Assembly: GCA_031413635.1 (NCBI GenBank)
Contig: JANOFM010000273.1
Location: 1-10,785 of the forward strand
Source of the DNA: SZUA-430 sp031413635
GTDB lineage: Bacteria > Pseudomonadota > Alphaproteobacteria > Micropepsales > Micropepsaceae
DNA: 10,785 nt
Direction: 5' to 3'
In this document: one piece after another, positions 1 to 6,185 of the stretch
Layout of the letters: every line of letters starts with the position of its first letter
How positions within the stretch are numbered: position 1 is the first letter of the stretch
Program-made: the position numbers and the translations under genes
The notes under the pieces: model-generated
Databases searched by the model: none
What the model was told of the DNA's origin: nothing
What the model saw: only the letters and a program-made list of their open reading frames with translations

Positions 1-1
1 C

Positions 2-550
2 TTCTTCGACGACGTGCGCGTGCCCAAGGAAAATTTGATCGGCAAGCAAGATGAAGGCTGGACCTACGCGAAGTATCTTTTGGAGTTCGAACGCGGCAAC
101 GCCTACGCGCCGGGCCTGAAGCGCTCGTTGAAAAAGGTCCGCACGATCGCGGCAACGGAGGGCTCCGACGGGCACAAACTGATCGAAGACAGCGAATTCC
201 GCCGCAAGATCGAAGACATTGAAATCCAGCTGCACGCGCTCGAATTCACCGAGCTGCGCCTGTTCTCGAAAATGGCGGCGGGTCAACGCCCAGGCGCCGA
301 AAGCTCGATGCTGAAAACACGCGGCACCGAATTGCAGCAAGCAATCACCGAATTGGCGCTTGAGGCGGTGAACTACTCCGCCATGCCCTTCGTGCAAAAC
401 CCGTGGGCCCGCACAAACGAACCCTGGCCGCAACCCGACTACGCGGTAACGACCGCACCCTACTATTTCAGCCTGCGCAAAGCCGCGATCTACGCCGGCT
501 CGAACGAAATCCAGCGCAACATCATGGCAAAGCTGGTGTTGGGGTTGTGA
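2..550 (+). CDS. Acyl-CoA dehydrogenase, C-terminal part (5' end outside window)
   Basis: This is the last 182 codons of a flavoprotein acyl-CoA dehydrogenase, which oxidises an acyl-CoA thioester to the 2,3-enoyl-CoA with electrons passing to ETF. The frame is open from base 2 (FFDDVRVPKENLIG), so the gene begins upstream; families of this type run to about 400 residues. FFDDVRVP is the usual end of the middle beta domain. The rest is the C-terminal helical domain, ending in YAGSNEIQRNIMAKLVLGL, the conserved FAD/CoA-contacting segment. The sequence resembles the pimeloyl-CoA dehydrogenase large-subunit/FadE group more than short- or medium-chain enzymes. The position occupied by the catalytic glutamate in MCAD (IYEG) is alanine here (IYAG), so the base must lie elsewhere or in a partner subunit. 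The substrate cannot be read from this fragment. Family call firm; subgroup tentative. Confidence 0.93.
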   Translation, partial: FFDDVRVPKENLIGKQDEGWTYAKYLLEFERGNAYAPGLKRSLKKVRTIAATEGSDGHKLIEDSEFRRKIEDIEIQLHALEFTELRLFSKMAAGQRPGAESSMLKTRGTELQQAITELALEAVNYSAMPFVQNPWARTNEPWPQPDYAVTTAPYYFSLRKAAIYAGSNEIQRNIMAKLVLGL

Positions 551-580
551 CCTCGCGCGCCAGCGCGACATCGATTCAGC

Positions 581-651
581 CTCACCACAAAGGCACGAAG
601 GACACCAAGAACTTCGTGCCTTCTTCGTGTTCTTTGCGTCTTTGTGGTGAG
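581..651. repeat. Large imperfect intergenic palindrome
   Basis: Two 31-base arms (581-611 and 621-651) pair at 26 positions around a 9-base loop (612-620). The outer 12 bases, CTCACCACAAAG / CTTTGTGGTGAG, are perfect. Of the five unpaired positions, three are G opposite T, so a plus-strand RNA would pair almost fully through G-U wobbles. The arms themselves contain short degenerate units of the type CACGAAG/CACCAAG. This looks like a dispersed palindromic intergenic repeat. No T-run follows it, so it is not a standard intrinsic terminator, although it could still slow polymerase or protect the 3' end of the upstream mRNA. Confidence 0.85.
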
Positions 652-659
652 ACTGCATT

Positions 660-698
660 TCCGTTGCGCTGACGCGCAAGTAGGATGGTCGCAACGGA
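660..698 (+). promoter_or_regulatory. Overlapping alternative hairpins in the SDR leader
   Basis: A perfect 9-base inverted repeat has arms at 660-668 (TCCGTTGCG) and 690-698 (CGCAACGGA). Its left arm overlaps a second hairpin, TTGCGC (664-669) with GCGCAA (674-679) around a 4-base loop. Both cannot form at once. They lie just upstream of the Shine-Dalgarno-like GGAG (704-707) of the SDR gene. The pairing is visible; a regulatory role is inference. Confidence 0.4.
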
Positions 699-714
699 CT
701 CGCGGAGCATCACC

Positions 715-1578
715 ATGGCCAAACTCAATCCTGTCGCCATCGTCACCGGCGCCGCGCGGGGCATCGGCGCGGGTGTGGCGGCGGGTCTCGCCAAGAAGGG
801 CTACGCCGTCGCGCTGGTCGGCCTCGAGGGCGATCTCCTGCGCCGTAACACGAAGGCGATCGGCGAACGTGCGGTGGCCTTCGAAGTCGACGTCACCGAC
901 CGCATCGCAATGGGCAGTGCGTTCGAAGGCGCGCGCGAACGTTTCGGCCGCATTGATGCCGTGGTCTCGAACGCCGGCATCTCGAACTTCGACCTTTTGC
1001 GCACCATGTCCCCGGAACACTTCCGCCGCGTCATGGCGGTCAACGTCGAAGGCACGTTCAACGCGATCCAGGCCTCGGCTCCGCATCTCATCGAAGCGAA
1101 GGGTTATTTCCTGGGCGTGGCCTCGATCGCCGCGGCATCGGCCCCGCCGGGGATGGCAGCCTACGGTGCCAGCAAGGGCGCGACCGAAAACCTCATCGAC
1201 ACATTCCGCAGCGAAATGGTCCATCTCGGCGTCGATGTCGGCGTCGCCTATTTCGGCTGGCTCGCGACCGATCTGGTGAAGGCCGGCAACGAACACCCGG
1301 CATTCAACTACATGCGCGAACACCTGCCGGGTCCCTTGAAGACGGTGGCACCCTTCGAGCTTGCCGTGAAGGCGATCGTCGACGGTGTCGTCAAACGCCG
1401 GCGTCGCGTCCTCGCTCCAGGCTGGCTACGCCTCGCGCTCGCCATGCGCTGGCTGATCTCCGGCAACCCGTCGGCCTACAAAGCCCACATGCCCGAGATC
1501 GAACGCCTCTGTGCCGAGGAAGCGAAGAAGCGCGGCGGCGCCGAGAACGCCTACATCTCCGATCCGTCGCGTCGTTAG
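715..1578 (+). CDS. SDR family NAD(P)-dependent oxidoreductase
   Basis: This is a 287-aa classical short-chain dehydrogenase/reductase, a cytoplasmic enzyme using NAD(P) to interconvert an alcohol and a ketone. The cofactor-binding TGAARGIG is at residues 11-18, an SNAG variant of NNAG at 85-88, and the catalytic Ser137, Tyr150 and Lys154 (YGASK) have normal spacing. The C-terminus is longer than in the basic 250-aa SDR: after residue 225 comes a very basic stretch (KRRRRV), then a hydrophobic helix-like segment (LRLALAMRWL) that could lie on the membrane. The ATG at 715 is preferred because GGAG sits 7 bases upstream and the Rossmann strand follows at once. An in-frame ATG at 685 would add ten residues with poor spacing. 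It faces the HAAS gene with 12 bases between stops. Substrate unknown; the neighbouring acyl-CoA dehydrogenase suggests a lipid-like or ring substrate, which is inference. Confidence 0.92.
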   Translation: MAKLNPVAIVTGAARGIGAGVAAGLAKKGYAVALVGLEGDLLRRNTKAIGERAVAFEVDVTDRIAMGSAFEGARERFGRIDAVVSNAGISNFDLLRTMSPEHFRRVMAVNVEGTFNAIQASAPHLIEAKGYFLGVASIAAASAPPGMAAYGASKGATENLIDTFRSEMVHLGVDVGVAYFGWLATDLVKAGNEHPAFNYMREHLPGPLKTVAPFELAVKAIVDGVVKRRRRVLAPGWLRLALAMRWLISGNPSAYKAHMPEIERLCAEEAKKRGGAENAYISDPSRR

Positions 1579-1590
1579 CAGCGAACGGCG

Positions 1591-2190
1591 TCACGAAGCG
1601 CTCGCGATCAACGCCATCAGCATCCGGCGCGCGCGCCGCACTGTCCACGCGATGAGCGCGATGCCGGCCGCCATCAGCACGACCGCCATCCACGAGGAAA
1701 GCAGTTGTTCGCCCGTGCCGGCACTGAGACCGAGGATGCGCAATTGGTAGGTGTCGCTGTCCAGCAGGAACAACCCCGCGCGATCGGGCCGGAACAGGCT
1801 GTTGAGCGCCGCAAGCGTCACAACGAATCCGGCCGCAGCGGCGAGAACGAGCCCAAGCGTGCGCAGCAGATACGATGTGCCTCGTGCGGCGGTGAGACTG
1901 AGCGTTCGATAGGCCATTCCGAAACTCCCATGTTGCGGCGGCGCCCGAAAGACGGCGTCGGCGAGCAGCGGCGCAAGAAACTCCCTCGGATTGCCGACCC
2001 GCTCGAGCGCCGCGGCGAGCCGCGCCACCTCGTCGCCCGCCGTCTTCTCGTTCGCGAGAATGTCCCGCACATGCGCCTTTAAATCGTCGATCAACTCGCG
2101 CCGCACCGAGGTCGAGAGCGGCGACAGCACCGCCTCCGCCCGCAAGAAATAGAGGTTCCAGCTGCGCCTCGCGCGCGCGTCTTTAAACAT
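1591..2190 (-). CDS. HAAS/DUF1700-like membrane protein, partner of PadR
   Basis: This 199-aa protein has an N-terminal soluble helical region and two predicted membrane segments (about residues 110-133 and 165-184) with a short extracytoplasmic loop between them. Residues 17-80 (RAEAVLSPLSTSVRRELIDDL ... RVGNPREFLAPL) match the HAAS pattern: a helical domain commonly encoded directly after PadR regulators and fused to membrane parts. The ATG at 2190 is chosen because AAGGAG lies 7 bases upstream (2198-2203); the frame extends further but that part overlaps padR. Its start overlaps the end of padR by 8 bases (ATGTTTAA), which indicates translational coupling. HAAS proteins are thought to act as membrane sensors or anti-regulators working with the PadR protein; the signal here is unknown. 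Confidence 0.85.
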   Translation of the reverse strand: MFKDARARRSWNLYFLRAEAVLSPLSTSVRRELIDDLKAHVRDILANEKTAGDEVARLAAALERVGNPREFLAPLLADAVFRAPPQHGSFGMAYRTLSLTAARGTSYLLRTLGLVLAAAAGFVVTLAALNSLFRPDRAGLFLLDSDTYQLRILGLSAGTGEQLLSSWMAVVLMAAGIALIAWTVRRARRMLMALIASAS

Positions 2191-2542
2191 CACGGCGCTC
2201 CTTCGCGTTTTTCGCGCGCTCCACCGCACGCGCGATGTCCGCCCAAACCACGCGCATCCCCTCCAGCGCCGATTGCCCTGTCTTGGTCAGCGAATAGTAC
2301 TTGCGCGCCGGGCCCGTCTCCGTGTGCTCCCATCGATGGCGCACGAAGCCTTCGTTCTTGAGGCGCAGCAGGATGGCATAGAGCGTTCCGTCGCTGACCG
2401 TGAGCCCGCAACGCGCCTTCAAATGCTCGACAAGTTCGTAGCCGTAGAATTCCTTCTCGGCCAGAGACGCCATCACGATCAACTCCAAGCTTCCCTTGCG
2501 CGCTTGCGAGCCCCAATTCGAAAGAAATTCGTCCTGCGCCAC
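2183..2542 (-). CDS. PadR family transcriptional regulator
   Basis: This is a 119-aa winged-helix DNA-binding repressor of the short PadR type. SLELIVMASLAEKEFYGYELVEHL (residues 18-41, parts quoted) forms the first helices. DGTLYAILLRLKNEGFV (51-67) is the PadR recognition-helix signature, and GPARKYYSLTKTG (77-89) is the wing. A C-terminal helix (about 90-115) should make the dimer. The start is GTG at 2542 with GGAGG four bases upstream; no better start is visible. The gene overlaps the HAAS gene at its 3' end. Its promoter contains a palindromic operator (2569-2587), so autorepression is likely. The divergent CPBP protease gene may share that control. Family certain; the inducer is unknown. 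Confidence 0.95.
   Translation of the reverse strand: MAQDEFLSNWGSQARKGSLELIVMASLAEKEFYGYELVEHLKARCGLTVSDGTLYAILLRLKNEGFVRHRWEHTETGPARKYYSLTKTGQSALEGMRVVWADIARAVERAKNAKERRDV
2198..2203 (-). promoter_or_regulatory. Shine-Dalgarno of the HAAS gene inside padR
   Basis: AAGGAG on the minus strand lies 7 bases before the ATG at 2190, within the last codons of padR. It fixes the HAAS start and supports coupled translation. Confidence 0.8.
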
Positions 2543-2565
2543 GCAGCCTCCGACTCGACGGTGAC

Positions 2566-2592
2566 ACTATAGCATGCTATCTAGCATAACAA
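2566..2592 (-). promoter_or_regulatory. padR promoter with palindromic PadR operator
   Basis: On the minus strand a -10 TATAGT (2566-2571) and a -35-like TTGTTA (2587-2592) are separated by 15 bases, a short spacing. The spacer is filled by a perfect 12-base palindrome, ATAGCATGCTAT (2569-2580), and a second overlapping inverted repeat, ATGCTA-TC-TAGCAT (2574-2587). These give three TAGCAT-type half sites. Palindromes of this TATGCTA/TAGCATA kind are typical of PadR targets. A repressor bound here would block padR-HAAS transcription and probably affect the divergent CPBP gene. Confidence 0.7.
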
Positions 2593-2625
2593 GGTATCAC
2601 GCTAGGAAAAGTAAAGGGGCGCGCG

Positions 2626-3312
2626 ATGGACGAAGAAAAAAAAGGGGCAGGGTGGCGCCAAAGCGGCGGATTTGGCGTCTTGGAAGTGGTGTTGTTCGCC
2701 GCCGTCTTCATTGCCGGGACGTACAACATCCTCCCAATCAGCCACACGCCCTATCTGCTGATGCTCGCTTGGCTGATGCTGTTGGTGCGCGGAAAGCACT
2801 GGGCGGATGTTGGCTTTCGCTGGCCGCCGCAAGCCGGCTGGGCGATCGGCATGGGAGCCGCGGCAGGCGCAGTCCTCTCCGTGCACGAACTCATTGTGCT
2901 CGAACCTTTAGTCCGCTCGTTCACGGGCTCTTCGCCCGACTTGAGCTTGTTCAAGGAGCTGCAGGGAAACCTTCAGGCAACGCTGTTTTGGATCACCTTG
3001 TCATGGGTGTTGGCGGCCTTCGGCGAAGAGATGGTGTGGCGCGGCTATGCGATGAACCGCGTCGCGGAACTCTTCGGCGGCAACGCCGCTGCATGGATAT
3101 TGAGCACTATTGCCGTCAACGTCATCTTCGGTATCGCCCACGACTATCAGGATGTAGCCGGCGTCATCGTCACGGCCGTCGGCGGCGCAAGCTACGCCGT
3201 GCTTTACTTCCTAGCAGGGCGCAATCTCGTCGTTCCGATCATGGCCCACGGCATGCAGAACACGTTTGACTTCCTGTTCATGTACCGCGGCGGACTCATC
3301 CCTGGAATTTAG
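2626..3312 (+). CDS. CPBP family intramembrane metalloprotease
   Basis: This 228-aa multipass membrane protein belongs to the CPBP/Abi group of intramembrane glutamic/metal proteases (CAAX-processing and bacteriocin-protection proteins). All three signature motifs are present: EExxxR at 134-139 (EEMVWR), FxxxH at 168-172 (FGIAH), and HxxxN at 208-212 (HGMQN). Hydrophobic segments cover about 17-37, 43-55, 70-93, 118-132, 153-171, 178-198 and 200-207. The ATG at 2626 has AAAGGGG (2613-2619) six bases upstream. It diverges from padR across an 83-base spacer with the PadR operator, so regulation by that protein is plausible. Members process prenylated or membrane-bound peptides, or give self-protection; the substrate here is not known. 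Confidence 0.9.
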   Translation: MDEEKKGAGWRQSGGFGVLEVVLFAAVFIAGTYNILPISHTPYLLMLAWLMLLVRGKHWADVGFRWPPQAGWAIGMGAAAGAVLSVHELIVLEPLVRSFTGSSPDLSLFKELQGNLQATLFWITLSWVLAAFGEEMVWRGYAMNRVAELFGGNAAAWILSTIAVNVIFGIAHDYQDVAGVIVTAVGGASYAVLYFLAGRNLVVPIMAHGMQNTFDFLFMYRGGLIPGI

Positions 3313-3335
3313 ACCGCCGGCCGGGAAGGGAAGTG

Positions 3336-3698
3336 CTACCCCCCGCTGATCCGCGCGAAGAACTTCTGCGTCTGCTCGCCGCCCATGAAATAAGCCTTCG
3401 CGCCCGTCATGTCGGAGATCTTCGGCCACGCCTCGGCAACCTTCTCGGCGTACAAGCCCTGCTGGCCCAAGAACGCGCCGTTCGACTCGAAGATCTGCGC
3501 CACCGCGAATACACCGCCGCCCGCGGTCAGGATCACGCCCGTCGGTGCGTCTTCGCTCACCAGATACACAACGCCCGGCGTCACGAACTCCGGCTTCAGC
3601 GCTTCGATCGCTTGCGGCGGCATCAGGTTCTCCGTCATGCGCGTGCCGGCGACCGGCCCCAATGCGTTGACGCGGATGTTGTCCTTCTGGCCTTCGAG
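3336..3698 (-). pseudogene. Displaced 3' fragment of an MFE-2-like SDR gene
   Basis: These bases encode 120 residues matching residues 181-300 of the complete dehydrogenase at 5823-6725, ending in the same FMGGEQTQKFFARISGG. By hand alignment the two DNA stretches differ at about 52 of 363 positions (about 86% identical), with only about 11 amino-acid changes in the last 107 residues. Most differences are therefore silent and the copy was under selection until recently. The Rossmann fold, NNAG and the Ser/Tyr/Lys residues are all missing, and homology stops abruptly at 3698. The frame stays open for 17 more unrelated codons before a stop, with no good start or ribosome site. It cannot be a working dehydrogenase. 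It is convergent with the CPBP gene, 23 bases apart. Confidence 0.88.
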
Positions 3699-3798
3699 TG
3701 CCTTTGATGTGGTAGGAGTGCTCTCGCAGCTAGTTCCGCAGGTGATCTTCTACATCGGAGTTCGTCTCTGTTTAGATTATTTCATTGCGCCTTGACGA

Positions 3799-4767
3799 AT
3801 GATCTTAACTAATGTTGCCTTGACGCTGCGAGAGTCCATGCGCCAGAATCATATTGGCTACATCTATTGCCGCGCCTTCTTCCCTCCGAATGAACAGAAG
3901 CTAAGAACACTCAGAAAAATGACCAACGGAAGGCCCTCGGCTGTCCACGCCCACCACTCAAGATATGAATTCGAGTTTGCCGGGCGTGAGCAAACTGCAT
4001 TACTCGCACACGGCGACGCTGACACCCTCGTCGTGTTTGTTCACGGTTTTAGGGGTGATAAACTCCGCACTTGGCGTGGGATTGTGTCGGGGATCATTCA
4101 AGATACGCATTTCAGCGCAACCAACGTTGTCTTTTATTCTTACGAATGTGCGCAGACACAACTCGGCGCGGTGTCTGCCAATTTGGCTGGCTTCCTTGAC
4201 CTCGTGGCATCGCCAACTGCGAAGGTCCCCAATCGTTGGGTTCAGCCACCCTTGCGTCCGAGAGTGTATCCGCGGGTACTGCTTGTGAGCCACTCTCTTG
4301 GAGCTGTTGTTGTACGTCGAGCGCTTCTTGACCGGGCTCACCTCGTTAGGTTGAAAAAACGCGCTTGCGACTGGATCGCAAGCGTTCACAACATCTTGTT
4401 TGCGCCAGCACACTGGGGCGCGCACCCCGCCATTCTGGCAGGTGTTACGCCACTCAGCGGTTGGCTAGGTGTATTGAATATCATCCTCCACTTCCGATAT
4501 CCGATGATTGCGGATCTAGGTCTCAGAACGACCACACTTCAAGACTTAATTAACGATCAGAGAGCAATGCTTGCGGAACCCGCGATGCGCGGAAGCGTTA
4601 CCGCCCAGCAAGTGTTCTTTGGTGATCAAGATAACGTAGTGATCGCGATGAAAGATTTTCCGGGTGATGCGATGCTGCAACGCGTTGTTGGCCACAATCA
4701 CTATACGATTTGCCAGTTGCGCAAGGGATACCCGCTCCCAATCGATGTTGTGAAGCAGTGCGTGTGA
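3799..4767 (+). CDS. SERAC1/DUF676-like alpha/beta hydrolase (serine esterase/lipase fold)
   Basis: The 322-aa frame holds a full alpha/beta hydrolase core. LVVFVHGFRGDKLRTW (77-92) is the oxyanion-hole strand and loop. SHSLG (164-168) is the nucleophile elbow with Ser166. GDQDNVV (275-281) is the likely acid loop. GHNHYTICQL (298-307) supplies the catalytic His and resembles the H-x-S-I-C-K ending of SERAC1/DUF676 hydrolases. The elbow has Ser in place of the first Gly of GHSLG. These enzymes cleave ester bonds, often in lipids; the substrate is unknown. No signal peptide or membrane helix is evident. The start is uncertain: ATGs at 3799, 3838 and 3919 are all in frame with weak ribosome sites, and the conserved fold begins only after 3919 (282 aa). 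The next gene follows after 11 bases. Codon use is AT-richer than in the flanks, suggesting transfer. Confidence 0.85.
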   Translation: MILTNVALTLRESMRQNHIGYIYCRAFFPPNEQKLRTLRKMTNGRPSAVHAHHSRYEFEFAGREQTALLAHGDADTLVVFVHGFRGDKLRTWRGIVSGIIQDTHFSATNVVFYSYECAQTQLGAVSANLAGFLDLVASPTAKVPNRWVQPPLRPRVYPRVLLVSHSLGAVVVRRALLDRAHLVRLKKRACDWIASVHNILFAPAHWGAHPAILAGVTPLSGWLGVLNIILHFRYPMIADLGLRTTTLQDLINDQRAMLAEPAMRGSVTAQQVFFGDQDNVVIAMKDFPGDAMLQRVVGHNHYTICQLRKGYPLPIDVVKQCV

Positions 4768-4772
4768 AGAGG
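4767..4772 (+). promoter_or_regulatory. Shine-Dalgarno deciding the start of the second island gene
   Basis: AAGAGG begins on the last base of the hydrolase stop codon and lies 6 bases before the ATG at 4779. It favours this start over an in-frame one at 4710 that would overlap the hydrolase by 58 bases, and it supports one polycistronic mRNA. Confidence 0.65.
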
Positions 4773-4778
4773 TTGGCT

Positions 4779-5807
4779 ATGGAAAGAAGCCCTGATCTTT
4801 CTATTGATCCACTGCGGCAGGTCTTCGGCAATCGACTCGCTGACTTTGAGCGCGCATTCAGAAGCGTTGAATTGAACTGGGATACCGTGCGGGCACCTGT
4901 TTCCGAACGGCCACAGGATCGGGTGTTCCGTGTGATCAATCCGCATGCCCGTCTTGCGAATTGTTTGATGTTACTCGAATTGGCAATCCGATCTAGCTGG
5001 ATTACGCTGGCGCAGCTTGAAAGCGCGACATTGTTCCAACGCAACTACGAACGCTTGCTGTTCGTTCTTCAGCGGGAACCTGCCGTTTCTCGTACTTGCA
5101 CCGTGCTCAGATATTCTCTTGGGACGCATCAAAACATCTCACGCGTTGCAGACGACTGGACTCCGCCAGGTGGAGTCGACCTCTACGGCACGTTCTTGGA
5201 GGTGCGTGACGATTTGCTCGATGTGATCTTTGACGATGCCCGAGATCAATTTATCGGGCACTTGGCAGACACCTCTGACCCGCTGTTGCCAGAAATTAAC
5301 TTCTGGAAGAAAGTCGAGCGGTTACCCCGCAATGCTTCGCTTGATGTTTTGACGTACCTGGACCAGCGGGCAAGTTCGGTGGAGCCAGATGTTCGCCTAC
5401 CGGACCAGCATTTGCAGGCTTATCTTGATGAGTTTTGCTCGTACCTGACTTCGTTGGAGATTTTGGATGGAGTTACAAGATACGTAATTCTGGAACATGA
5501 TACTTCAAACAAAAGAAGCGACGACGTACCGCCTTGGCAGGCCGAATTCGAGCGCGTGTTGTTTGTACTGTCGGGTACAATGTTAGGTTTTTTGGGTTCG
5601 CAGATCGCGGCAAAACGCTTTGTTTCTCATCACCTGGCCGGCTATGTTTCCCTGTTGACAAGAAGTGCCGGGGCTTCAGCTGCGCGAAATGCCGAAAGGC
5701 GTGTCAGCGATTTCAGCACATTTCTCTCTAACAAGGTCAAGCTCTTCGCTATCGATCTCGACAAGATGAAGGCGCAGTTTGACGAAGGCTTGTTCGCACT
5801 GAAGTGA
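4779..5807 (+). CDS. Unrecognised 342-aa mostly helical protein, hydrolase partner
   Basis: I do not recognise a family. The protein is 342 aa from the ATG at 4779, mildly acidic in its middle, and looks mostly alpha-helical with regular leucine-rich amphipathic stretches (about 57-100, 135-160, 210-240, 255-295, 305-340). One hydrophobic stretch at about 259-278 (RVLFVLSGTMLGFLGSQIAA) could be a single membrane helix or a buried one; everything else looks soluble. No nucleotide-binding loop, metal cluster, nuclease motif or DNA-binding helix-turn-helix is visible, and cysteines are few. It follows the hydrolase by 11 bases with its own Shine-Dalgarno and shares the same low-GC codon use, so the two were probably acquired and work together. 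A scaffold, inhibitor/immunity or sensor role for the hydrolase would fit, but nothing in the sequence proves any. It ends 15 bases from the stop of the convergent SDR. Confidence 0.8.
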   Translation: MERSPDLSIDPLRQVFGNRLADFERAFRSVELNWDTVRAPVSERPQDRVFRVINPHARLANCLMLLELAIRSSWITLAQLESATLFQRNYERLLFVLQREPAVSRTCTVLRYSLGTHQNISRVADDWTPPGGVDLYGTFLEVRDDLLDVIFDDARDQFIGHLADTSDPLLPEINFWKKVERLPRNASLDVLTYLDQRASSVEPDVRLPDQHLQAYLDEFCSYLTSLEILDGVTRYVILEHDTSNKRSDDVPPWQAEFERVLFVLSGTMLGFLGSQIAAKRFVSHHLAGYVSLLTRSAGASAARNAERRVSDFSTFLSNKVKLFAIDLDKMKAQFDEGLFALK

Positions 5808-5822
5808 TTGATCACACAGTCG

Positions 5823-6185
5823 CTAACCCCCGCTGATGCGCGCGAAGAACTTCTGCGTCTGCTCGCCACCCATGAAATAAGCCTTCGCGCCTGTCATGTC
5901 GGAAATCTTGCCCCAGTTCTCGGCGACCTTCTCGGCCGTCAGCCCTTGCTGGCCCAAGAACGCGCCGTTCGACTCGAAGATCTGCGCCACCGCGAACGCG
6001 CCGCCGCCCGCCGCCAGGATCACGCCGTTCGGCGCGTCGTCGCTCACGAGATACACGACCCCTGGCGTCACGAATTCGGGCTTGAGCGCCTCAAGCGCTT
6101 GGGGCGGCATCAGATTGTCGGTCATGCGCGTCGCCGCCACCGGCGCCAGCGCGTTGACGCGAATGTTGTCCTTCTGCCCCTCAAG
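5823..6185 (-). repeat. Direct repeat: SDR 3' end, copy 2 (copy 1 at 3336-3698)
   Basis: This 363-base segment is the intact gene's copy of the sequence also found at 3336-3698, in the same orientation and offset by 2,487 bases. The copies align without gaps from the stop codon (CTA on the plus strand) to the codon for Leu181, at about 86% identity by hand count. Together they bracket the low-GC two-gene insert. Confidence 0.85.

Larger units (their letters stand above)
3699..5822. other. Putative acquired insert between two SDR 3' ends
   Basis: This 2.1-kb stretch is bounded by the truncated SDR fragment on the left and the stop of the intact SDR on the right. Sampled lines have about 45-50% GC, against about 70% in a sampled line of the flanking transporter gene, and codon choice shifts accordingly. 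It contains only a two-gene operon. No integrase, transposase, terminal inverted repeat or obvious target duplication is visible. The 100 bases before the first gene hold AT-richer sequence (3771-3786) and a 9-base direct repeat, GCCTTGACG, at 3789-3797 and 3817-3825. The boundaries are set by where SDR homology ends, not by an identified attachment site. Confidence 0.65.

Noticed and set aside
581..660. Palindrome as an intrinsic terminator of the acyl-CoA dehydrogenase gene
   Set aside because: No T-run follows the right arm, and the stem is far longer and less GC-rich at its base than usual terminators.
490..1323. Long 277-aa minus-strand frame
   Set aside because: It is antisense to the SDR at 715-1578 and runs through the palindrome. 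Its composition is rich in Arg, His and Asp, typical of a shadow frame in GC-rich DNA, and it has no motif.
3336..3662. A free-standing 108-aa protein in the SDR fragment
   Set aside because: Its only start is a TTG that is an internal leucine codon of the parent gene, with no ribosome site, and the cofactor fold is absent.
5804..5815. GTGAT-TG-ATCAC inverted repeat over the stop of the second island gene, as an attachment site
   Set aside because: Arms are only five bases, and no matching copy is found near the left junction at 3698.
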